DNA from: Myxococcales bacterium
GTDB taxonomy: Bacteria > Myxococcota > Myxococcia > Myxococcales > Myxococcaceae
DNA length: 15,083 bases
Reading direction: 5' to 3'
Assembly: GCA_003153055.1 (NCBI GenBank)
Contig: PMBV01000102.1
Coordinates: 2,043 to 17,125 of the forward strand
Notes under the pieces: generated by a model
Told to the model about the DNA's origin: nothing
Seen by the model: the letters and a program-made list of their open reading frames with translations, nothing else
The model's database searches: none
Made by a program: the position numbers and the translations under genes
In this document: piece by piece, positions 6,176 to 13,870 of the stretch
Layout of the letters: each line of letters begins with the position of its first letter
How positions within the stretch are numbered: the first letter of the stretch is position 1

Positions 6176-8203
6176 TCAGGGCGTCGTGGCTCGGGCCAGC
6201 GTGCCGGTCGAGACGTTGCCCGCGGCGTCGACGGCGCAGACTCGATACCGGCGGGTCGTCTTGCCGGGCACCGCGAGGCTGACGGTGGAGGCGGTCCCCT
6301 CGGAGACCGTGCCGCTCGTGCACCCGGCGACCGGATCGGCCGTCGTCGTGGACTGAACGACGCGGTACTTGGCCACGCCGCTCGTCGCGTCGGTGAAGCC
6401 GACCCAGCTGAGGCGAATGGCACCGGGCGACGCCGCCGCGGTGACGAGCCCGTTGATGGGCGCCGTGGAGTCGAGCGTCGCGGTGGCCTTCACTGGCGTG
6501 GAGCTGACGTTGCCTCGGCCATCGCGAAACCAGGCCCAGAGCGTCTTCACTCCGTCGCCCGCGGGAAGCGTCACTGCCAAGGTGGTGGTCCACGCGCGCC
6601 ACGCGGTGCAGGTGGAGGAGGTCGAGACGCACAGGCCGTTGACGCCCGAGGGGTCCGTCGCCGTCATGGTCGCGGTCACGGCCGTGGTGCGAATGAGCCC
6701 GGGCAGCACCAGGGTTCCGGAGGGCGGCGTGGTGTCCGCCTCCTGCGCGATGGCGATTTGCACGCCCGACACCTGGAACACTCCGGAACGGGCGGCACCG
6801 GGGTTGGCTGGCACCGTCACCTTGAAGGACGCCGGCCCTGCGCCGGCCGCGACGCTCGGGAGCAGCCAGCTCGGCGCTCCGGTGATGGCCCAGGTGCACG
6901 TGGGAGCCGTGGGCGTCACGGTGAAGGTGACGGGCCCGCCGCCGACCGCCACGCTGGCGCTCTGAGGCGTCACCGAGAGCCCGCACGCTCCGGCGTTGGC
7001 CCCGAGCTGGAGCCGAGGGCGCACCACGCCGTTACGAGGGTCTTGTACCGTCGGGGCTCCGCTCAAGAGCCGGGAGGCGCGGAGCGACGCCGAATCGGTG
7101 GGGTACTTGGAGGCCAGCAGCGCGAGGGCTCCGGCGACGTGTGGGGTGGCCTGTGAGGTGCCGGTCATGGTGATGCCCGCCGCCGCCACCAGCACGCCCG
7201 GGGCGAACAGCGAAAGAAAGGGGGCCGAGTTCGAGAAGCAGGCCACCCGACCAGGTGCCGTCACCGCGTCAGCGCAGACACCATAGGAGCGCCCCCCGAG
7301 CGCCGTGTCGTAGACCGCGCCCACCGAGATGGCCGAGGGCACGCAGGCTGGAGACGACAGCCCAGTGGTCTGTGCGTTGTTTCCCGCGGCCACCACCGAC
7401 AGCACGCCCGCCGCGCGCGCGGTGCCGATGGCGGGAGCGAAGACATCGGTCGCGCACGGCGTCGTCGAGAAGCCGCCGCCGAGGCTCAGGTTGAGCGCCA
7501 CGATGTTGTACCTGGCCCGGTTGGTCACGACCCAACTGATGGCCGAGATGATGTCCGAGGCGTAGGCGCCGGTTCCGGTGAAGACATCGAGCCCAACGAC
7601 ACGCGCTCCTGGCGCCATGCCGACCACGATGCCCGCCACGTTGGTGCCGTGGCCGTTGTCGTCGAGAGATCGATCGTCGACGGCGAAGTCTTGCACATAG
7701 GCCACCGAGCAGCCCGCCACACCCGGGGCGCTGCAGGTGCCGAAGGCGGCGTTCCGGTAATCGAGGCCGGTGTCGAGCACCGCCACCGTCGCACCACTCC
7801 CGCTGACACCGGCCGCCACCGTCGCGGGCTGGCTCACCCACCCGAAGCTCTCGACGTCGGTGAGCTCGTAGCGCGCATCGGGCCACACGTGGGCCACCAG
7901 CGGGCTCGCCTCGAGGGCGTCGTAGGTCGCGCGGTCGGTCACGGTCACCACCAGCATCGGCAGCTCGTCGAGCGGGAGGACCACCGACAGCCCCGGCAGC
8001 CCAGCCTGGAGCGAGCGCTTCTGTTCGCTCAGCCCTCCGCCCGCCTGGGCCACGATGCCCTCGGCCGCGGAGAACGGCGCCGAAGCGGTGAGCTCCACCA
8101 GGTAGCGCCCGGTCTCGCTGGGGGGCAAGGGCTCGTCACGCCCACAGCCGGACACTCCGACCAGTACACACATGAAGGGAGCGAGGCGGGGAAGGGGCGA
8201 CAT
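6176..8203 (-). CDS. Subtilisin-like (S8) serine protease lipoprotein with BACON-like and Ig/FN3-like tail
   Basis: The 675-residue protein starts with a lipoprotein signal peptide ending V-S-G-C (C20). Residues about 32-112 look like an inhibitor-I9 propeptide. The S8 catalytic domain spans about 120-385, with Asp144 in VAVLDTGLD, His185 in DDNGHGTNVAG, oxyanion Asn275 in VAAGNN and Ser350 in MTGTSQATPHVAG, all intact. The tail has three beta modules: a BACON-like domain (about 406-490; C431...C436xW, closing VQIAIAQEA), an Ig-like domain (about 491-580) and an FN3-like domain (581-672; VAKYRVVQ, RRYRVCAVDAAGNVS). It should be anchored to a cell-envelope membrane and degrade extracellular or periplasmic protein, with the tail for surface or glycan binding; substrate unknown. 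The ATG at 8203 follows GGAGG at about nine bases; a GTG one codon earlier is also possible. It lies 214 bases downstream of the cysteine-rich gene. Confidence 0.93.
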   Translation of the reverse strand: MSPLPRLAPFMCVLVGVSGCGRDEPLPPSETGRYLVELTASAPFSAAEGIVAQAGGGLSEQKRSLQAGLPGLSVVLPLDELPMLVVTVTDRATYDALEASPLVAHVWPDARYELTDVESFGWVSQPATVAAGVSGSGATVAVLDTGLDYRNAAFGTCSAPGVAGCSVAYVQDFAVDDRSLDDNGHGTNVAGIVVGMAPGARVVGLDVFTGTGAYASDIISAISWVVTNRARYNIVALNLSLGGGFSTTPCATDVFAPAIGTARAAGVLSVVAAGNNAQTTGLSSPACVPSAISVGAVYDTALGGRSYGVCADAVTAPGRVACFSNSAPFLSLFAPGVLVAAAGITMTGTSQATPHVAGALALLASKYPTDSASLRASRLLSGAPTVQDPRNGVVRPRLQLGANAGACGLSVTPQSASVAVGGGPVTFTVTPTAPTCTWAITGAPSWLLPSVAAGAGPASFKVTVPANPGAARSGVFQVSGVQIAIAQEADTTPPSGTLVLPGLIRTTAVTATMTATDPSGVNGLCVSTSSTCTAWRAWTTTLAVTLPAGDGVKTLWAWFRDGRGNVSSTPVKATATLDSTAPINGLVTAAASPGAIRLSWVGFTDATSGVAKYRVVQSTTTADPVAGCTSGTVSEGTASTVSLAVPGKTTRRYRVCAVDAAGNVSTGTLARATTP

Positions 8204-8249
8204 CACGGGGGACCTCCAGTTGGGTACCCGATGTGTTTGCAGGACGCGA

Positions 8250-8281
8250 ACCACCGGCGCGGGTCGCTCGGACCACCGGCG
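8250..8281 (-). repeat. Direct repeat 22 bp apart upstream of the S8 protease gene
   Basis: The 10-base word ACCACCGGCG (plus-strand reading) occurs at 8250-8259 and 8272-8281, 47-78 bases upstream of the protease ATG. The 22-base period is about two helix turns, placing both copies on one DNA face, as in activator binding sites. A GGGTACCC palindrome lies nearby at 8222-8229. It could also be chance. Confidence 0.3.
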
Positions 8282-8353
8282 AAGGGCAGGCCAGCGCCTC
8301 GGAGAAGCCGCACGGGTTCGACCGGAGCGGAAGCGTGACGCTGTCAGCGCCCC

Positions 8354-8417
8354 GGGTGCCGAGGGAGGCCCTGGGCGAAACCGACCCCTGGCAACACGAG
8401 AGGCGCGGGCGGCACCC
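8354..8417 (-). other. Inverted repeat just beyond the cysteine-rich gene
   Basis: GGGTGCCG (8354-8361) is the exact complement of CGGCACCC (8410-8417), which directly abuts the stop codon of the cysteine-rich gene. The loop is 48 bases and no T-run follows on the minus strand, so it is a poor intrinsic terminator. It might shield the mRNA 3' end. The rest of the 8204-8417 gap shows no gene. Confidence 0.2.
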
Positions 8418-9644
8418 TCACTGCCAGGTCGGGCTGGCGGTGCTTGGGCAGAGGCAGAGCTCCGAAGTGGTGTTGATTGACACGCGCCCGGCGAAGGACC
8501 CCGCGTAGCACCAGACGCCGCAGGAATTCGCCGTCGGGCGGGCCACGCACTCGGTGACGAAGCTGCACGATGCACCCATCTGCGTGTTTCCACTTCCGTT
8601 GGGTGCCCACCTCGCCGCGGCCTGCGTCGCCGCCGCCTGGCTGATGGCCGGGTTACAGTCGAAGAACGTCTGGGAGCCGCCACCGAGTGGGTCGACCCCG
8701 ATGGAGTGCTGGGTCTGGCAGGCCGAGCCTCCAGCGCAGCCACAGGTCGCGCCAGCCACGCAGCAGGTGCCCGAGCAGGCCACGCTCCCGGCCGCGCAGC
8801 ACAGACTGTCCGAGCAGGTTTGCCCGTTGGCGCAGGCATGGCCGCACCCCCCGCAGTTCTTCGAATCTGTCTTGGTCGACGTGCACGTGCTCCCGCAAAC
8901 GGCGGGGAGAGACGCAGGGCAGGCGCATTGAGACGTCGTGCATTGCTGCCCGCTGATGGTGCAGGCGCCCTCGCAGCTCCCGCAGTGGGCGGGGTCTGAG
9001 CCCAGGTTTGTACAGACATCGCCCCCGTCGCAATAGGTTGGTTTGGTCGCTGGACAACCACACTGCGAGCCTGTGCAAACTCCATTGGCGCGGGTGCAGG
9101 GCGTCGAGCAGCTTCCGCAATGAGCGACATCGGTCTCGGTGTTGACGCAGGTGTTGTCCGAGGAGCAGTAGGTCGGCAGGGTGGCCGGACACGCGCAGCT
9201 CCCGCCAGTGCAGACCCCTTTCGTCCGAGTGCACGGTGTCGAGCACCCCCCGCAGTGCGCCAGGTCGGTGGCGGTGTCCACGCAGGGCGGGTTGCCACCG
9301 CAGTTGGTCGCCCCCACCAGGCATACGCAGGCCGAGGCCGAGCAGGTGCCGCGCCCGCAACCGGAGCCACAGGCGCCGCAGTTCAGGCTATCACTGGTGA
9401 GGTCCTTGCAAGAGTTGCCGCAGGCTCGTTGCCCAGCAGGGCACGCCTCGCAGTGGCCCGATTGGCACACCTCCGTCGCGCCGCACGTGGTGCCGCAGGC
9501 TCCGCAGTTGGTTCGATCGAAGTCGAGAGACTGACAGCCGTAGCCGCAGTCGACCTGCGCTGCTGGGCACTTCGGGCAGCCGCTCGTCGCGAGCGCCGAG
9601 AGCACCATGAGACTCAGGAGGGCGACGCCGCGTGCACGAACCAT
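8418..9644 (-). CDS. Cysteine-rich repeat protein, probable lipoprotein
   Basis: The 408-residue product has a signal sequence ending T-S-G-C (C23), an acceptable though not ideal lipobox. Residues about 28-272 hold six repeats, each centred on a D-x(2-3)-[NH]CGxCxxxC core at C47, C89, C131, C176, C221 and C264, spaced 42-45 residues. Between the cores come CxC and CxxxxPTYC elements. A further Cys-cluster (278-309) follows, then a C-terminal domain (312-408) with fewer cysteines (C330, C360, C366, C375, C379, C397, C399). Such repeats are common in large myxobacterial secreted proteins and resemble the plant Stig1 pattern; their function is not known. The many cysteines suggest a disulfide-stiffened stalk outside the cytoplasm. 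The ATG at 9644 begins the signal peptide, but I see no clear ribosome site. The same-strand protease follows 214 bases downstream. Confidence 0.82.
   Translation of the reverse strand: MVRARGVALLSLMVLSALATSGCPKCPAAQVDCGYGCQSLDFDRTNCGACGTTCGATEVCQSGHCEACPAGQRACGNSCKDLTSDSLNCGACGSGCGRGTCSASACVCLVGATNCGGNPPCVDTATDLAHCGGCSTPCTRTKGVCTGGSCACPATLPTYCSSDNTCVNTETDVAHCGSCSTPCTRANGVCTGSQCGCPATKPTYCDGGDVCTNLGSDPAHCGSCEGACTISGQQCTTSQCACPASLPAVCGSTCTSTKTDSKNCGGCGHACANGQTCSDSLCCAAGSVACSGTCCVAGATCGCAGGSACQTQHSIGVDPLGGGSQTFFDCNPAISQAAATQAAARWAPNGSGNTQMGASCSFVTECVARPTANSCGVWCYAGSFAGRVSINTTSELCLCPSTASPTWQ
8829..9563 (-). repeat. Six-unit NCGxC repeat region, with two recently duplicated units
   Basis: This DNA encodes the six Cys repeats of the cysteine-rich gene. 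Units three (9132-9266) and four (8997-9131) are each exactly 135 bases and encode nearly the same peptide: CSTPCTRTKGVCTGGSC versus CSTPCTRANGVCTGSQC, then CPATLPTYC versus CPATKPTYC. This indicates a fairly recent tandem duplication, while the other units have diverged. Confidence 0.75.
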
Positions 9645-9684
9645 GCAGCCATGGTAGCCAAATCAGGAGCTCGCCGGGTCCTTT

Positions 9685-9704
9685 GCGTGATGACGGAGTC
9701 ACGC
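9685..9704. promoter_or_regulatory. Inverted repeat in the divergent region 9645-9823
   Basis: GCGTGA (9685-9690) and TCACGC (9699-9704) flank a centre that itself reads TGAC-GGA-GTCA in overlap, giving a 20-base dyad. It lies 40 bases upstream of the cysteine-rich gene and 120 upstream of the glycosyltransferase gene, so it could be an operator for either. GTCA/TGAC words recur at about 9731 and 9781. The rest of this 179-base gap holds no gene. Confidence 0.3.
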
Positions 9705-9794
9705 GACTGTTCCCGTCGGGCGGCGGCGACGTCACCGCTCCGCAACTCTTCGATGGCGTGCTCGATCCCGGAACCACGACGTGACGCCGCGCCC

Positions 9795-9819
9795 TATACG
9801 GCCTCAATCCACCAGGAGG
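9795..9819 (+). promoter_or_regulatory. Possible -10 box and strong ribosome site of the glycosyltransferase gene
   Basis: TATACG (9795-9800) resembles a -10 box, but no -35 match lies 17 bases upstream. AGGAGG (9814-9819), four bases before the ATG at 9824, is an excellent ribosome binding site and fixes the start. Confidence 0.4.
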
Positions 9820-9823
9820 CTCG

Positions 9824-11581
9824 ATGCTCGGTGCTTGGGGTGTGCTGCCGGTCGCTGTCTGGTTGCTCGGCTTCGTCACTCGACGGCTGACCAGGCTCGT
9901 CTTCAACGGGGCCAGCCTCACCGAGCGCACGGCGGGCGCCGTCGTCATCGGCATGGGGGTGGTGCACCTGTCGGTCGGCTGGCTGGGAGCCATCGGCGTG
10001 CTCTCCCGGGCATCACTCCTCGGTCTCCTGGCGGTCGCGGCGGTCGCCGTGGCGGTCGGAACTCGAAAGCTCGAGCCCGCGCCCCGGCCTCGTCTGGCCC
10101 CCTCGGAGCTCGCCGTCCTCGCGAGCGTCGGAGCCGTGGCGCTGCTCGCCATCGTGACCGCTCGGATTCTCCCAATCTGGCAGTGGGACTCGCTGGGCTA
10201 CCACTTGCCCTTCGTGCACTTCGTACTCCAGTCCGGCAGCTTCGCGGCGGTCCCGGCGGACGTCCGGTACATCTCCACGTACCCGCATGACATCGAGCTG
10301 GCGATGGTGTGGCTGCGGGCGATGTTGCCTGACGATCGCCTGGTGGATCTCGCGCAGATCCCCTTCGGCCTCGCAGGCGCGGCCCTCTCGGCGGCCATCG
10401 CTCGCCGCCTGGGCGCGAGCCGACCGCTGGCGCTCCTCTCGGGCGCGGCCTGGCTCATGGCCCCAGGCGTCTTCCTTCAACTGCCCACCAACTACGTCGA
10501 CGTGGGCACGGCCACCGCGCTGCTCGCGGCGCTCTTCTTTCTCCTGCTCTCGCCGGTCACGCCCCGGAACCTCGTCTTCGGGGGCATCGCCCTGGGCCTC
10601 TTCCTCGGGAGCAAGCCCTCGGCGCCATTGGCGACCGCGTTCCTCACGGCCATCACCGTGTTCCGAAGCTTGACCGCTCGACGGGGCGTGGCGCTCGGGG
10701 CCTTCTTCCTCGCGGTGGCGATATTCGGCGGCGAGATGTACGTGGTGATGCTGGTCCGCCACGGGAACCCCGTCTGGCCCGTCGAGGTTCACCTCGGCCC
10801 CTGGGCCTTGCCGGGAGAGAGCTCCGTCGACGCGCTCCTCGCGGCGGGAGCGGCCACTCCCCGTGCCCAGGGCAACCTCCTCGAGCGCGTCACGCTCTCG
10901 TGGCTGGCCATCGACAGCCAGCCGGTCTTCGACATGCGCCTGGGCGGCTTCGGGCTGCTCTTCCTCGTGGCGTTGCCCGCCGCGCTCCTCGGCCTGGTGC
11001 GCCGGCGGAGCGCCTGGCTCGTCTTGGCGCTCATTGCCACGCTGCTGTCGCCGGACCCCGCGGTGACACGGTACGTGCTGGCCATGGCCGCGGTCATCTT
11101 CGCCGTCGCGCTCTCGGAGGTCTCTCGCTTCGGCCCGCGCCTGACACCCTGGGTGGTGAGCTCGGTGCTCCTCACCGGCGCCTGGCAGCTCGCCCAGGCC
11201 TGGCCCGGGCTGGTGGGCGACGGACCTCCCTGGGCGAACTTCTGGGCGATGACCGACGACGAGCGACGGGAGGCGCTGGGGCCCGACGGGCCGCCGACGG
11301 ACTACGCCTCGTCCTGGTCGAAGGTGAAGGCCGGGGAGTCGGTCGCCTTCGACGTCGACTTCGAGTTTCCGGGGCTGTTGTGGGAGCCCGAGCTGCGCTA
11401 CCCGGTGCACCTCGTGCCACCCGCGACGGACCCCGAGCTCGTGGCCTGGCTCGACCAGCGTCACGTTCGCCTGCTGGCGGTGGGCCCCGAGCACCAGGCC
11501 TTCGTCGAGCGCGAGCTGGCCAACTGGGAGAAGCTGTTCGAGTGCCGGTCCACGCCGTGCGCGGTGTACTTGCGCCGGTGA
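9824..11581 (+). CDS. Multi-pass GT-C type glycosyltransferase (GT39/ArnT-like)
   Basis: The 585-residue protein has about ten or more hydrophobic segments between residues 1 and 460 and a soluble C-terminal region (about 465-585). The first periplasmic loop after about residue 118 has WQWDSLGYHLPFVHF (119-133) with the acidic D122 and Y126/H127, then STYPHDIELAMVWL (151-164, D156). This acidic-loop arrangement is typical of polyprenyl-phosphate-sugar dependent GT-C enzymes. Also seen are LPTNYVDVGTATALL (220-234), HGNPVWP (313-319) and TRYVLAMAA (415-423). The C-terminal part ends LFECRSTPCAVYLRR with a cysteine pair (C574, C579) that could form a periplasmic disulfide. It should transfer a sugar from a lipid carrier onto a protein or lipid outside the inner membrane; donor and acceptor cannot be read from the sequence. 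It is a single gene with its own promoter region; its stop is five bases from the convergent phosphoesterase stop. Confidence 0.8.
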   Translation: MLGAWGVLPVAVWLLGFVTRRLTRLVFNGASLTERTAGAVVIGMGVVHLSVGWLGAIGVLSRASLLGLLAVAAVAVAVGTRKLEPAPRPRLAPSELAVLASVGAVALLAIVTARILPIWQWDSLGYHLPFVHFVLQSGSFAAVPADVRYISTYPHDIELAMVWLRAMLPDDRLVDLAQIPFGLAGAALSAAIARRLGASRPLALLSGAAWLMAPGVFLQLPTNYVDVGTATALLAALFFLLLSPVTPRNLVFGGIALGLFLGSKPSAPLATAFLTAITVFRSLTARRGVALGAFFLAVAIFGGEMYVVMLVRHGNPVWPVEVHLGPWALPGESSVDALLAAGAATPRAQGNLLERVTLSWLAIDSQPVFDMRLGGFGLLFLVALPAALLGLVRRRSAWLVLALIATLLSPDPAVTRYVLAMAAVIFAVALSEVSRFGPRLTPWVVSSVLLTGAWQLAQAWPGLVGDGPPWANFWAMTDDERREALGPDGPPTDYASSWSKVKAGESVAFDVDFEFPGLLWEPELRYPVHLVPPATDPELVAWLDQRHVRLLAVGPEHQAFVERELANWEKLFECRSTPCAVYLRR

Positions 11582-11586
11582 GAGCG

Positions 11587-12378
11587 TCAGGCGACGACGA
11601 GCGGGGCGAGCCGAGGTGGCCGCTGGGCAGGACGGAATGCCGGAGTGACCTCCAGCCACTGGGACGTGTCGGCCAGCGCCCCTCCGAATTCGAAGAGGCG
11701 CAGCGCGAGGAGCTCGGAGGAGCTGCCGGCGTTGCACACCCGCAGTGGCCGGCCCGGGGCGTCGACCAGGAATTCGCGGGGCACATGACGGTGGCCGTGG
11801 AGCACGAGATCGCAGCGCCCCAGCACTCGCCGCAGGAGGTCGCGACCGAGGGGCAGCTCGGCGGCGTGGGGCCAGCCGAAGCGCTCGGCGAACCACTCGC
11901 CCACGCCCTCCACCGGGAGCGGCACGGGGTGGTGATGGAGGAGCACCGCGGTGAGGCTCTCGGCGGGAGCCTGAGCGAGGGCCTGGTCGACGAGCTCGAG
12001 GGTGCGGGCGCAGACCTCACCGTGAGCACGGAAGGCTGCGCGGTTGTGGGGAGCCGTGGAGTCGACGCACACCAGGTGCAACCGGTCGCGCGACTCCACC
12101 CAGACTCGGCGGCCACCACTGATGAGCTCGGCGACATCATCGCCACAGCGATCGTGATTGCCAGGGACGACGGTGAGGCGACCGCTTCGCTCGAAGGGGC
12201 GACTCAGCTCGAGGAAGAGCTCGTAGTCACGCAGTCGGCCTCCGTGGGTGACGTCACCGGTCACCACGAGGTGGTCGACGTCGGCCTTGCCCAGCGCATC
12301 GAAGAGATGGGCAGCCCGACGGTCTCGGCTCTGGCTGTGGCCGAGGTGGAGGTCGGAGAGGTGCGCGAGGACGGACAT
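11587..12378 (-). CDS. Calcineurin-like metallophosphoesterase (CpdA/Icc type)
   Basis: The 263-residue cytoplasmic protein has every metal-binding motif of the class: HLSDLHLG (6-13; D9, H11), VVTGDVTHGG (38-47; D42), VVPGNHDRCG (70-79; N74, H75), VLLHHHPVP (145-153; H149/H150 region) and LVLHGHRHVP (191-200; H196, H198). There is no signal peptide or membrane segment. Spacing and length resemble the CpdA/Icc cyclic-nucleotide phosphodiesterase branch of class III phosphoesterases, but many relatives hydrolyse other substrates, so cAMP is only a possibility. The ATG at 12378 has AGGGAG about seven bases upstream, which supports the start. It is a single gene convergent with the glycosyltransferase and divergent from the secreted phosphatase-like gene across a 352-base gap. 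Confidence 0.93.
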   Translation of the reverse strand: MSVLAHLSDLHLGHSQSRDRRAAHLFDALGKADVDHLVVTGDVTHGGRLRDYELFLELSRPFERSGRLTVVPGNHDRCGDDVAELISGGRRVWVESRDRLHLVCVDSTAPHNRAAFRAHGEVCARTLELVDQALAQAPAESLTAVLLHHHPVPLPVEGVGEWFAERFGWPHAAELPLGRDLLRRVLGRCDLVLHGHRHVPREFLVDAPGRPLRVCNAGSSSELLALRLFEFGGALADTSQWLEVTPAFRPAQRPPRLAPLVVA

Positions 12379-12730
12379 GCTGGCTCCCTACGCGTGCCCG
12401 GAGGCAACTGGAGGGAGCCCCCGAGGCGGCCCGGCAAACACTCCGTGTCGCGGCCGTGACGGCCAGGCCCTGGCCAGGCCAACCGCCAGCCTCACGAGCC
12501 ACACCGAGGCGAACATCGAGAGCCGCTGCGAGATGGGTCGAGGCGCCATGGTGGAATCTTGCTCCGGCGTCGCGGCAGCGCGGCGACGCGGACGTCAAGT
12601 CGAGGTGACGTCTTGGTCCGAGCAGGGTGCCGCCCGACGCACGCGCGTGGCCTGGGAGAGGCCCTGCCGTGACCGCGAATCTCAGCCAACGTCACAACCA
12701 CGACGGAGCCGCGAAGGTACGAGACGGCCC
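12379..12730. other. Non-coding divergent region
   Basis: This 352-base gap separates the leftward phosphoesterase from the rightward hydrolase. Open frames that cross it have Arg-rich, low-complexity translations and no plausible start signal, so I call it non-coding. It holds a 9-base direct repeat GGCCAGGCC (12461-12469 and 12472-12480) and two adjacent inverted repeats listed separately. I found no convincing sigma70 promoter in it. Confidence 0.6.
12567..12612. promoter_or_regulatory. Two adjacent inverted repeats, possible operators
   Basis: GCGTCGC (12567-12573) pairs with GCGACGC (12583-12589) across nine bases. Directly after it, GACGTCA (12591-12597) pairs with TGACGTC (12606-12612) across eight bases, each arm itself containing the palindrome GACGTC. 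The pair lies 119-164 bases before the hydrolase ATG at 12731. They may be binding sites or RNA hairpins, though G/C-rich arms arise easily by chance. Confidence 0.35.
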
Positions 12731-13870
12731 ATGAGCGCGCTCCAGCTGTTCGCCTTGGCCCTGCTGGCCGGGCCTCCGAGGGCCGAGGTGGCACACACCG
12801 TGGTGCTCGTCGTCATCGACGGGCTGCGCCCCGCCGAGGTCTTCACCGGAGCAGAGCAGGCGCTCCTGGGTCCGGTGGGCGGCGTGGAGAACGAGGAGGG
12901 GCTCAAGGCCCGATACTGGCGCGAGTCGCCGGAGGCCCGTCGTGAAGCGCTCATGCCCTTCCTCTGGGGCACCGTTGTTCCCGCCGGCCAGCTCTTCGGC
13001 GCGTCGAGCCTCGCCAGCCCGGCACGGGTGGAGAACGGGGCTCGCGTCTCGTACCCCGGCTACAACGAGCTGTTGACCGGCGTGGCCGACCCCCGCATCA
13101 CCTCCAACGAGTATCCGGCCAACCCCAACGTCACGGTCTTCGAGTGGCTCGCGGCGCAGCAGGGCTTCGCCGGCCAGGTGCAAGCCTTCGCGACCTGGGA
13201 CACGTTCATTCGCATCTTCAACGTCGAGCGCTCGGGCCTCGACGTGCGCGCCGGGTGGAATCCGCCGTTCGAGGCTGAGGTCGATCGCTCGCCGGCCAAG
13301 GACACGCTCGACCAGCTGTTCCGCACCACCACGCCGATGTTCGGGGGCAACGCGCTCGACGCCCTCACCTACGCGGCCTTGAAGGAGTCCCTGAAGACGC
13401 GGCACCCTCGGGCGCTCTTCCTCGGCCTGGGAGAGACGGACGAGTGGATGCACGCTGGCCGCTACGACGTGGCCCTCGAGGTGACCCACCGAGCCGACGC
13501 GCTCATCGCGGATCTCTGGAACACCCTGCAGGCCATGCCGGAGTACCGCGGCACCACCACCTTCATCATCACGACGGATCACGGCCGGGGCCACGGGCCC
13601 GTCGCCTGGCGGGACCATGGAGCGGAGATCGACGGCGCCGAGGAAGTCTGGTTGGCCGCCCTCGGCCCCGGCGTACCGCCCCTGGGAGTACGCTCGAGCA
13701 CCGGGCTCGTCACTCAGGCCCAGGTCGCGGCGACGCTGGCCTCGCTCCTCGGGCTCGACTGGAAGGCGCAGAACCCGGGTGCCGGTCTCCCGCTGCCGCT
13801 CGCGCCGGATTTGTCTAGACAACTTGCCCGCGGTACCGTCGCGACATGGTCCTCACCCCCGGCGCGATGA
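12731..13870 (+). CDS. Secreted alkaline-phosphatase-superfamily hydrolase (NPP-like)
   Basis: The 379-residue protein has a short signal peptide ([15 protein letters not shown], cleavage near residue 18) and the two-metal core of the alkaline phosphatase superfamily: [10 protein letters not shown] (25-34; D30), [12 protein letters not shown] (106-117; the likely nucleophile is S107, placed like the Thr of nucleotide pyrophosphatases), [13 protein letters not shown] (234-246; D237, H241), IITTDHGRG (279-287; D283, H284) and WRDHGAE (293-299; H296). All ligands are present, so it should be an active metal-dependent phosphatase or phosphodiesterase in the periplasm or outside the cell; the substrate is unknown. 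The ATG at 12731 starts the signal peptide; its ribosome site is weak. The last 25 bases overlap hutH if that gene starts at 13846. The last 20 or so residues (after LPLPLAPD) look unstructured. Confidence 0.85.
   Translation: MSALQLFALALLAGPPRAEVAHTVVLVVIDGLRPAEVFTGAEQALLGPVGGVENEEGLKARYWRESPEARREALMPFLWGTVVPAGQLFGASSLASPARVENGARVSYPGYNELLTGVADPRITSNEYPANPNVTVFEWLAAQQGFAGQVQAFATWDTFIRIFNVERSGLDVRAGWNPPFEAEVDRSPAKDTLDQLFRTTTPMFGGNALDALTYAALKESLKTRHPRALFLGLGETDEWMHAGRYDVALEVTHRADALIADLWNTLQAMPEYRGTTTFIITTDHGRGHGPVAWRDHGAEIDGAEEVWLAALGPGVPPLGVRSSTGLVTQAQVAATLASLLGLDWKAQNPGAGLPLPLAPDLSRQLARGTVATWSSPPAR
13811..13822. promoter_or_regulatory. Perfect palindrome TTGTCTAGACAA, candidate GntR/HutC-type operator before hutH
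   Basis: TTGTCTAGACAA is a perfect 12-base palindrome in AT-richer DNA, 23 bases before the hutH ATG. It fits the GT-x-TA-x-AC core of operators bound by the HutC subfamily of GntR repressors; Pseudomonas HutC sites read TTGTATATACAA-like. Binding here would block transcription or entry into hutH. It lies inside the end of the upstream hydrolase gene. The repressor gene is not in the window. Confidence 0.5.

Noticed and set aside
6008..7156. Plus-strand open frame across the end of the receptor operon and the protease
   Set aside because: Gly/Arg-rich translation in the wrong frame over two real genes.
8204..9370. Upstream extension of the protease reading frame into the cysteine-rich gene
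   Set aside because: The frame stays open by base composition only; the lipoprotein signal peptide and GGAGG mark the start at 8203, and the other frame encodes clean Cys repeats.
10013..11896. 627-codon minus-strand open frame opposite the glycosyltransferase
   Set aside because: Arg/Glu/Gly-rich nonsense translation, overlaps two real genes, no start signals.
12461..12480. GGCCAGGCC direct repeat as a possible element end or attachment site
   Set aside because: Only nine bases of simple G/C sequence, with no integrase, transposase or matching inverted ends in the window.
12248..12730. Upstream extension of the hydrolase reading frame
   Set aside because: It would overlap the phosphoesterase gene and its translation is Arg/Ser-rich; the signal peptide starts at 12731.
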